From positions 1,986,001 through 2,050,000 of the forward strand of contig NZ_CP163424.1 of assembly GCF_041429795.1 (NCBI RefSeq): a DNA stretch of 64,000 nt, read 5' to 3'. Of the stretch, positions 57,476-64,000 are shown piece by piece. The notes under the pieces are model-generated. The model saw nothing but the letters and a program-made list of their open reading frames with translations, was not told the DNA's origin and made no database searches. How positions within the stretch are numbered: the stretch's first letter is position 1; every line of letters starts with the position of its first letter. Origin of the DNA: Algimonas porphyrae (GTDB lineage: Bacteria; Pseudomonadota; Alphaproteobacteria; Caulobacterales; Maricaulaceae). The translations under genes and the position numbers were made by a program.

Positions 57476-58885
57476 TTACTTATCTGTGTCAGGCGTATCG
57501 GCCCGGAAGTCCGTCTCGGCATTGGCCGCACGCCAGGCCATCAGGGCAAAGGCCGCAACATTCTCAGCGATGTCGTCAGGATCGATCTTGTCGAGCGTGT
57601 CGTCTGGCGTGTGATGCAGATCGAAATAGTCTGTCCCGTCTTGCTGGAACCGCATTGTCGGAACGCCGCGTCTGGCCATAGGGCCGATATCGGGGCCGCC
57701 ATTGGTGCCGCGCGTGCCGATCGGGAGGTTCAGCGCCGCTGCAACCTCACGGATCACTGCGTCGCCTTCTGTGACACCCAGCAACACTTCATAAGGCGGT
57801 TCTGCCCCAAAATCGGATTCGGTTGCCAGAACGTGCTTGTCCAGATCATCCGCATGCCGATCGCGGTAAGCGAAGCCACCTAGAAGACCGACTTCCTCGG
57901 CACCGAAAGCGACGACCCGGATGGTCCGCTTCGGACGCAATCCCTGTTCGATCAGAATTTGTGCTGCGCCGGCCGTAATACCGACGCCTGCACCGTCGTC
58001 GATCGCTCCCGTGCCAAGATCCCAGCTGTCCAGATGTGCGCCGATAAGGACGATTTCTTCCGGCCGCTCACTACCGACAATTTCGCCAATGACGTTTCCT
58101 GAGGGCATATCGCCAGTTGCGCGCGGCTGAATGTTCAGCGCCATGCGAACGGTTTCGCCTCGTTCCAGAATACGCTCGAGTTGGTCGGCATCCGGTGCGG
58201 ATAGAGCGGCGATGGGAATTGGCGCGACATCATCGGCGTACCGCATTTGACCTGTATGCGGGAAACGATGCGAATCCGTGCCCACCGAGCGGATAACGAC
58301 AGCGGTAGCCCCGCGTTTCCCAGCTTCGGTCGCGCCGCTCTGGCGTTTGCGATTAGCCGGTCCGTAACCAGCACCATCAGGAGCTTTTTCCATCCGGCCT
58401 GAAATAAAGACGATCTTGCCGTCCAGACCACCCATCGGTGCTGCCTCCAGATCTTCGAATGTTGGAAAGTAGACGATGTCAGACGTAATCCCGCCCGCAG
58501 GTGTAGCAACGGACCCACCCAAAGCGGTCAACAACATCTCCTGCGGAAAGGGGCTGATGATTGCTGCGGTCTCGACACCGCGTTCCCAGCCCGGGATCGT
58601 AAAAGGCTCGACCCGAACATTTTCCAAACCTATCTCTTTGAACTTGGCGACGGTCCAGTCGCGTGCACGGGCTTCTGCTTCCGTTCCGGCCAGACGCTCG
58701 CCGACTTCCGTCGTCAATCCCTCAACGATATCGTATCCCTGCGTACCTGATCTTGACTGTTCCAGGATCTGAAAATCCACGGCATCCATTCCGTCTGAGC
58801 CGTCCATACCGACCTGACCGACCGATACTGATGCGCAAGTCGTCAGAACAAACGCAGCGGCGCCCAAAAACAATCCGTATCGCAT
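57476..58885 (-). CDS. M28 family lipoprotein metallopeptidase
   Basis: About 469 residues from MRYGLFLGAAAFVLTTCA (lipobox LTTC); ATG 58906 is another start. An inserted PA-like domain lies in the middle. Zinc ligands: His in LIGAHLDSWD, Asp in GAIDDGAGVG, Glu pair in AFGAEEVGLLG, Asp in VLATESDFG region and His in FDLHHTPDDT. An exported aminopeptidase or carboxypeptidase. Divergent from a second M28 gene. Confidence 0.88.
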   Translation of the reverse strand: MRYGLFLGAAAFVLTTCASVSVGQVGMDGSDGMDAVDFQILEQSRSGTQGYDIVEGLTTEVGERLAGTEAEARARDWTVAKFKEIGLENVRVEPFTIPGWERGVETAAIISPFPQEMLLTALGGSVATPAGGITSDIVYFPTFEDLEAAPMGGLDGKIVFISGRMEKAPDGAGYGPANRKRQSGATEAGKRGATAVVIRSVGTDSHRFPHTGQMRYADDVAPIPIAALSAPDADQLERILERGETVRMALNIQPRATGDMPSGNVIGEIVGSERPEEIVLIGAHLDSWDLGTGAIDDGAGVGITAGAAQILIEQGLRPKRTIRVVAFGAEEVGLLGGFAYRDRHADDLDKHVLATESDFGAEPPYEVLLGVTEGDAVIREVAAALNLPIGTRGTNGGPDIGPMARRGVPTMRFQQDGTDYFDLHHTPDDTLDKIDPDDIAENVAAFALMAWRAANAETDFRADTPDTDK

Positions 58886-58989
58886 GATCAATATCCCTGT
58901 TTTCATTTGTAAGGTCACTTATGGATTTGCGGCTTGATAATCGTTCCGACGTCGTTAGCAACTGCCTGAGATTGATTAGGAGTTCTGCA

Positions 58990-60675
58990 ATGAAGAAAAT
59001 CGCCCTGCTAAGTACCGTTTCCGCTGCCCTTTTGCTGGCGGCCTGCGCTGTGGAGGACACGGAAACTTCGACAGACACGGTTGACGCAACATTGAACGTC
59101 GATGCGCTGATTTCCGAAGCCGATTTGCAACGCCGGATCGAGACGCTCTCCTCAGACGATTTCATGGGTCGCGCGCCCGGGACTGAAGGTGGACAGATGA
59201 CGCTCGATTATCTGGCCGCGGAGATGGAAGCCGCCGGCCTGGAACCAATGGGCGATAACGGCACCTACTTCCAGACGGTCACGCTCGCAGAAGCAACCTT
59301 GTCGCCTGATAGTTCAATGACCATCACACATGATGGCGAAACCATCGTCGAAGGCGATCAGGCTGAGAATGCAGTGTTCTGGACCAAGAAAACCGACGCA
59401 GAACTGTCCCTGAACGGCAGCGAGCTGGTCTTTGTCGGATACGGCGTCGTTGCCCCGGAATTCGGCTGGAACGATTATGAAGGGCTTGATGTCGAGGGAA
59501 AGACCGTCGTCATGCTGGTCAATGATCCGGGTTTCGCCACCAAGGACGAGTCGCTCTTCAACGGTGACGCCATGACCTACTATGGCCGTTGGACATACAA
59601 ATATGAAGAAGCCGGACGCCAGGGTGCGGACGCCGCGATCATCATTCACCAGACGGCGCCGGCTTCATATCCATGGGAGGTCGTCAGCGGTAGCTGGACG
59701 GGACCACAGCTTGATGTCGTTCGCGCCGATGGCGGCGCTGACCGGACCGTTCTGGAAGGCTGGGTCACTGAAGACATGGCCAAGGCGATGTTCACGTCCG
59801 CCAGACTGGATTTCGACATGTTGACATCGCAGGCGGCGACGCCCGGATTTATGCCGGTCGATATGGGCGGCCTGGAACTGGACGCATCCCTCTCGCAATC
59901 CGTGACGACCGTGCAGTCGGCCAATGTCGCAGGGGGTGTGCGCGGGACGGAACGTCCGGATGAATATGTCCTCTACATGGCGCATTGGGACCATCTCGGG
60001 AATAATGGCGTCGGCGAAGACCATATCTACAACGGCGCTGTCGACAATGCGACCGGGACAGCCGCGATCGTGGAAATCGGCGAAGCGTTTGTCGAAGCGG
60101 GCGCACCTGACCGTTCCGCAATCTTTGTCGCAGTGACAGCCGAAGAATCCGGTCTGCTCGGCTCCGCTTTTTATGCCAGTCAGCCGCTGGTCCCCCTCGC
60201 CCAGACAGTCGGCGGCATCAATATCGACGCCATCCAACCCGTCGGCGAAACGCGGGATATGCTGGTGATTGGGCACGGGTCGTCCGAACTGGAAGACCGT
60301 CTTGACACTGTGCTCGCGCCGCGTGGCATGCGGATTGAACCCGATAAGAACCCATCGGCAGGCTACTTTTACCGCTCGGATCACATCAGCCTCGCCAAGC
60401 GCGGCGTCCCGATGCTGTATGCCGATGGCGGCGTCGATCATGTCACCAAAGGGACCGCCTATGGCGAGGCCTTTGGCAAGGAATATACCGAACTGCGCTA
60501 TCACAAACCGGCTGACGAATATGACAATAGCTGGGACCTGTCCGGCATCAAACAGGCATCAGAGATTCTGTTCGAACTCGGTTACAACCTCGCCGACAGC
60601 AATGACTGGCCGAACTGGTACGAAGGCAATGAATTCCGGGCTCTTCGCGACGAACAGCGCGCCGGTCTCGACTGA
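58990..60675 (+). CDS. M28 family lipoprotein metallopeptidase, second copy
   Basis: A 561-residue protein from MKKIALLSTVSAALLLAACA (lipobox LAAC, AGGAG ribosome site). PA-like domain around 130-280 (GYGVVAPEFGWNDYEGLDVE). Zinc ligands: His in YMAHWDHLG, Asp in NGAVDNATGTA, Glu pair in VTAEESGLLG, Asp in INIDAIQP, His in LRYHKPADEY. It shares a 105-bp divergent promoter region with the other M28 gene. Confidence 0.9.
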   Translation: MKKIALLSTVSAALLLAACAVEDTETSTDTVDATLNVDALISEADLQRRIETLSSDDFMGRAPGTEGGQMTLDYLAAEMEAAGLEPMGDNGTYFQTVTLAEATLSPDSSMTITHDGETIVEGDQAENAVFWTKKTDAELSLNGSELVFVGYGVVAPEFGWNDYEGLDVEGKTVVMLVNDPGFATKDESLFNGDAMTYYGRWTYKYEEAGRQGADAAIIIHQTAPASYPWEVVSGSWTGPQLDVVRADGGADRTVLEGWVTEDMAKAMFTSARLDFDMLTSQAATPGFMPVDMGGLELDASLSQSVTTVQSANVAGGVRGTERPDEYVLYMAHWDHLGNNGVGEDHIYNGAVDNATGTAAIVEIGEAFVEAGAPDRSAIFVAVTAEESGLLGSAFYASQPLVPLAQTVGGINIDAIQPVGETRDMLVIGHGSSELEDRLDTVLAPRGMRIEPDKNPSAGYFYRSDHISLAKRGVPMLYADGGVDHVTKGTAYGEAFGKEYTELRYHKPADEYDNSWDLSGIKQASEILFELGYNLADSNDWPNWYEGNEFRALRDEQRAGLD

Positions 60676-60683
60676 TCGCACCC

Positions 60684-61412
60684 ATGCAGACCGTCATCTG
60701 CATGAAGTGGGGCACCCGATATGGCCCCGAATTCGTCAACCGCATGTGGGCCGCCGTGAAACGCAATACGGCGCGCCCCACGCGGCTCGTTTGTCTGACG
60801 GATGATGAGACGGGTATCGATCCTGATGTTCAGTGCTTTCCAATCCCTGATATCAATCTCCCGCCCAATCTGATCAACACACCTTGGCGAAAGCTGGTTT
60901 TGTGGAAATCCCCGTTGGCGGACCTATCCGGCGATGTGCTTTTTCTGGATCTCGATCTGGTTATCACGGGTTCACTCGATGTCATGTTCCATTTTGAACC
61001 GGGCCGTTACTGCGTCATCGAAAACTGGACGCAGATGGGTCAGGGCAATGGCAACACATCGGCCTTCAGGTTTCCGGTCGGGAAACATGCCGACATCTTC
61101 GATAACTTCCAGGCAGACCCGGATCGCGTGCTATCAAGCTACCGGATCGAACAACTCTATATCTCACGCGAAGTCAGCGACATGGTGTTCTGGCCGGACC
61201 TCTGGTGCGCATCGTTCAAGCATACATTGCTGCCTCCCTGGCCTATGAATTTTTTCAAGGCACCGGGCTTGCCTGAAGAGACACGGATCGTCGCTTTTAC
61301 AGGAAAGCCCGATCAGGACGAGGCCATGCGCGGCGAATGGCCAGTCAAGGCTGGTTGGAAAAAGCTCTACAAGCATGTGCGTCCAACACCCTGGATTGCC
61401 GAACATTGGTGA
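60684..61412 (+). CDS. glycosyltransferase-like protein (GT-A fold)
   Basis: A 242-residue protein. MQTVICMKWGTRYGPEFVNR start, RLVCLTDDETGI, and VLFLDLDLVITGSLDVMF, which has the D-x-D metal/sugar-nucleotide motif. C-terminal IVAFTGKPDQDEAM and a basic end. It begins 8 bp after the M28 gene and overlaps the GT10 gene by GTGA. Sugar specificity is unknown. Confidence 0.8.
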   Translation: MQTVICMKWGTRYGPEFVNRMWAAVKRNTARPTRLVCLTDDETGIDPDVQCFPIPDINLPPNLINTPWRKLVLWKSPLADLSGDVLFLDLDLVITGSLDVMFHFEPGRYCVIENWTQMGQGNGNTSAFRFPVGKHADIFDNFQADPDRVLSSYRIEQLYISREVSDMVFWPDLWCASFKHTLLPPWPMNFFKAPGLPEETRIVAFTGKPDQDEAMRGEWPVKAGWKKLYKHVRPTPWIAEHW

Positions 61413-62464
61413 GTCCGATCCGCGTCAAATTCGTCGCCAAAATGCCGCCTGACGAGATCGATTCTCTGTGGCGACCCTTGCTGCCGACGGGGTCAGACGA
61501 GGTTGGAGAATGCCAGTTCACCTTCAATCCTGAGGCGACGGATTACGACTTCCTCGTCGTTTATGAAGACTTGCCTCCCTTGCTCAGAGACAAGAAGATC
61601 AACCGTCGTGAAACGCTGGCCTGCGCGCCGCAGAATACGATGCTTCTGACAACAGAGCCCTCCTCTATCCGTATCGACGGACCGCATTATCTACGGCAGT
61701 ACGGACATGTCTGGACAGCCAAGCATCCATCGCTCGTCCGACACGACAACCAAATCCGGGAAACCCCGCCTCTGCGATTTTTCTATGGCCGGAACATGGC
61801 GGATGGGCCGCACTTGCCTCTGACAGACAGTCCGCCGCCCAAATCAAAAAATCTGTCGGCCATGTCCTCGACCAAGGCCATGGCGCATACGGTTCATGCC
61901 AAACGGCTCGCTTTCATGCTGGCTCTTCGCGACAGAATGGCAGAGCTGGATCTATACGGGCGCGGCATCCTGCCTGTGGACGACAAGGCCGAAGCGATGG
62001 CGGATTACCGCTATCATGTCGCCGTTGAGAATCATGTCGAACCCGGTCACTTCACCGAAAAGCTGACGGACTGTTTCGTTGCAGGCTGTCTACCCTTCTA
62101 TTTCGGCGATCCGGATTATGCCCGAATTTTCCCGGCGGACGCTGTGATCCCCATCGACATTGAAGACATTGAAGGAACGATAGACGTCATCCGGATGGCC
62201 ATCGTTCAGGACGCTTACGAGGCGCGTCAGTCGGTCCTGATGAAGGCGCGTGAGATTACATTGGACCGGTTCAACACTTTGCGCGCCGTCGCGAACAAGG
62301 TCGAAACACTTTTCGATGCAACTGCGCCGCGAGGGGGCACCATTGCAGGTCGGCATGCCTTTCGGCGTGATCACCCCATTCAGGCTTTACGAGATGCCTT
62401 GTTCATACGGCGCGCCCGGCAAAGCTCCTTTTCCTCGCCCCTGCAACGGCGATCAACGGATTAG
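61409..62464 (+). CDS. GT10 (alpha-1,3-fucosyltransferase family) protein
   Basis: A 351-residue protein starting at GTG 61409 (GTGA overlap). The C-terminal GT10 signature is clear: LDLYGRGIL, YRYHVAVENHVEPGHFTEKL, TDCFVAGCLPFYFGDPDYAR and ADAVIPIDIEDIEG. Family members move fucose from GDP-fucose to glycans. The N-terminal acceptor-binding half is divergent. It probably decorates a surface glycan with the preceding transferase. Confidence 0.88.
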   Translation: MSPIRVKFVAKMPPDEIDSLWRPLLPTGSDEVGECQFTFNPEATDYDFLVVYEDLPPLLRDKKINRRETLACAPQNTMLLTTEPSSIRIDGPHYLRQYGHVWTAKHPSLVRHDNQIRETPPLRFFYGRNMADGPHLPLTDSPPPKSKNLSAMSSTKAMAHTVHAKRLAFMLALRDRMAELDLYGRGILPVDDKAEAMADYRYHVAVENHVEPGHFTEKLTDCFVAGCLPFYFGDPDYARIFPADAVIPIDIEDIEGTIDVIRMAIVQDAYEARQSVLMKAREITLDRFNTLRAVANKVETLFDATAPRGGTIAGRHAFRRDHPIQALRDALFIRRARQSSFSSPLQRRSTD

Positions 62465-62518
62465 TCCTTGCCGCACCGCATCGAAATGGTGATATTATAA
62501 CCCATAGAAGGCGTTGGG

Positions 62519-64000
62519 ATGCGCTGGATGAAGGAACATTTCATGTTTGGATATACGATCCGTGCCGTAGCCGCCTCGGCTGCACTTGTGCTCATGTCAG
62601 CGACGTCGGCCATGGCAACCGATGGTCCCGCACGCGGAGTTGCAGGTAGCGAGATGGATGCCGTCGCTAAGTTCCGTCAGATGGGAACAGAGTTCCGCGC
62701 GCCGAATATCTATCGGTCTGCGTCCGGTGCACCCGGTCCGGGCTACTGGCAGCAACGCGCCAATGTCGACATTGACGCAACGCTGGACGAAAACACGCAG
62801 CGCATTTCCGCCGAGATGGACATAGACTATGTCAACAACTCGCCCGACACACTGACCTATATCTGGTTGGCTCTTGATCAGAACCGCTTCAAGGACGGGA
62901 GCCTGGCGCGCGAAAGTGCAACAGCCGCCGCGTCCGGGACCAGCCGTGGCGATGCCAGCGGATCTTCGGATCGGATCAGCTTCGGACAGCTCCGCTATAA
63001 TCAGGCCATGAAGGATCGGACCTACGGGTTCGAATTTCGACAAATCGCGACGATGAATGGCGAAGCCTTGCCAACATTTCTCAACAACTCGATGCTGCGG
63101 ATCGACTTGCCTGAACCCCTTGCCCCCGGCGAAACGTTCAGCTTTCAGGTCGATTGGGACCATAATATCATCGACGAGGTCGCTGTTGGCGGTCGTGGCG
63201 GGTTCGAATATTTCGAGGATGACGACAACCATATCTTCGCTCTCGCGCAATGGTTCCCTCGTCTCGCCGCCTACACCGACTATACCGGCTGGCAGAATAA
63301 GCAGTTCCTAGGCCGCGGAGAATTCACGCTAGAATTTGGTGACTATTCGGTCGACCTGACGGTTCCAAGCGATCACATTGTTTCTGCCACGGGTGTTTTG
63401 CAGAATCCGCGCGACGTGTTGACGCCGACACAACGCCGTCGTCTGGACGAAGCGGGAACGAAAGAGCCGATCTATATCGTCACACCCGAAGAAGCGGTCG
63501 AGAATGAGAAGATCAAAGAAAGCGGGACAAAAACATGGCGTTTTCAAGCTGATAATGTGCGGGACTTCGCCTGGTCATCATCGCGCAAATATATCTGGGA
63601 CGCGATGATCTTCGAGCAGGACGATGCCGACAACCCCGAAGTCCTCGCTATGAGTTTCTTCCCTAAGGAGGCGGATCCGATCTGGTCCCGCTTTTCGACC
63701 CAAGCCGTCGTACATACCATGGATGTCTATAACCGTTTCGCGTTCAATTACCCCTATCCGACATCGCAAAGTGTCAATGCCTGGGAACGCGGCGGGATGG
63801 AATATCCCATGATCACCTTTAATGGCTACCGTCCCTATGAAGACGAAAAGTCAGGCGAAGTCGTTTACTCACGCGACACCAAATATGGCCTGATCGGCGT
63901 CATCATCCACGAAATCGGACATATCTACTTCCCGATGACCGTCAATTCGGATGAACGTCGCTGGACCTGGATGGATGAAGGGATCAACACCTTTCTCGAA
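62519..64000 (+). CDS. M1 family metallopeptidase (partial, runs off the window)
   Basis: 494 codons are visible. A long signal peptide (FGYTIRAVAASAALVLMSAT, then SAMA) leads into an N-terminal beta domain. The zinc site is HEIGH at 464-468, and Glu487 in WMDEG lies exactly 18 residues after the second His, the M1 gluzincin spacing (HExxH-x18-E). The usual GxMEN motif appears as GGMEYP. The rest lies beyond base 64,000. ATG 62519 follows GAAGG. Confidence 0.9.
   Translation, partial: MRWMKEHFMFGYTIRAVAASAALVLMSATSAMATDGPARGVAGSEMDAVAKFRQMGTEFRAPNIYRSASGAPGPGYWQQRANVDIDATLDENTQRISAEMDIDYVNNSPDTLTYIWLALDQNRFKDGSLARESATAAASGTSRGDASGSSDRISFGQLRYNQAMKDRTYGFEFRQIATMNGEALPTFLNNSMLRIDLPEPLAPGETFSFQVDWDHNIIDEVAVGGRGGFEYFEDDDNHIFALAQWFPRLAAYTDYTGWQNKQFLGRGEFTLEFGDYSVDLTVPSDHIVSATGVLQNPRDVLTPTQRRRLDEAGTKEPIYIVTPEEAVENEKIKESGTKTWRFQADNVRDFAWSSSRKYIWDAMIFEQDDADNPEVLAMSFFPKEADPIWSRFSTQAVVHTMDVYNRFAFNYPYPTSQSVNAWERGGMEYPMITFNGYRPYEDEKSGEVVYSRDTKYGLIGVIIHEIGHIYFPMTVNSDERRWTWMDEGINTFLE

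Overview
The window is an alphaproteobacterial chromosome segment carrying most of an integrated siphovirus-type prophage (about 1-40,547) followed by ordinary host genes (about 40,600-64,000). The host assignment rests on GC-rich coding sequence, a two-PAS hybrid kinase, DUF3667, YajQ and BON-OmpA genes, paired M28 lipopeptidases and a GT10 gene. A marine Maricaulales/Hyphomonadales-like (stalked or budding) organism is my best guess, not a proof. Prophage genes overlap pervasively by ATGA, GTGA, TGATG or TAATG, and these overlaps often decide starts.

Prophage layout. 1-2,237 (+): small accessory genes ending in an HNH protein. In the circular phage they would lie downstream of the integrase. 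2,229-24,900 (-): the late operon, read right to left: HNH genes, small and large terminase, portal, protease, HK97-fold capsid, connectors, tail tube, chaperone pair with a -1 frameshift site, tape measure, tail tip, tail spike, a lysis cassette (membrane proteins, T7-lysozyme-like amidase, i-spanin, o-spanin), then a Panacea (SocA-like) moron. A lipoprotein moron on the + strand (14,769-15,227) interrupts the tail genes. 25,173-31,135 (-): the early/replication operon, with a Cro-like protein, a helical-repeat/zinc/sigma4-like protein, VRR-NUC, a DUF1376 replication protein with an origin-like inverted repeat inside it, a LexA-type DNA-binding domain without protease and a stand-alone DnaA domain IV protein. 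31,220-40,466 (+): CI/S24 repressor and a 3-TM partner, a second control region sharing the ATAGC motif, then an operon with a hexapeptide-repeat protein, an exonuclease/RecT pair, an out-of-place head-tail connector, a HerA-like ATPase, excisionase and tyrosine integrase.

The integrase sits next to the 3' part of a tRNA-Thr(GGT) gene (40,495-40,547), which is the right attachment site. The intact tRNA and the left prophage end must lie before position 1.

Host region. PAS-PAS-HisKA-HATPase-REC kinase, YtcJ-like amidohydrolase, YajQ, a membrane protein fused to a spermidine-synthase-like domain, a nucleotidase, an acyl-CoA dehydrogenase/kinase-like/SDR/SDR operon, DUF3667, a small M15-peptidase plus membrane-protein pair that looks phage-derived, a membrane-anchored histone-H1-like DUF2853 protein with a BON-OmpA protein, nitronate monooxygenase, two divergent M28 peptidases, two glycosyltransferases and an M1 peptidase cut by the window edge.

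The least explained genes are the helical-repeat protein (29,865-30,641), the two-letter hexapeptide repeat gene (33,390-34,625), the intragenic origin-like repeat (27,952-28,002), the Panacea locus and the anchored H1-like protein.
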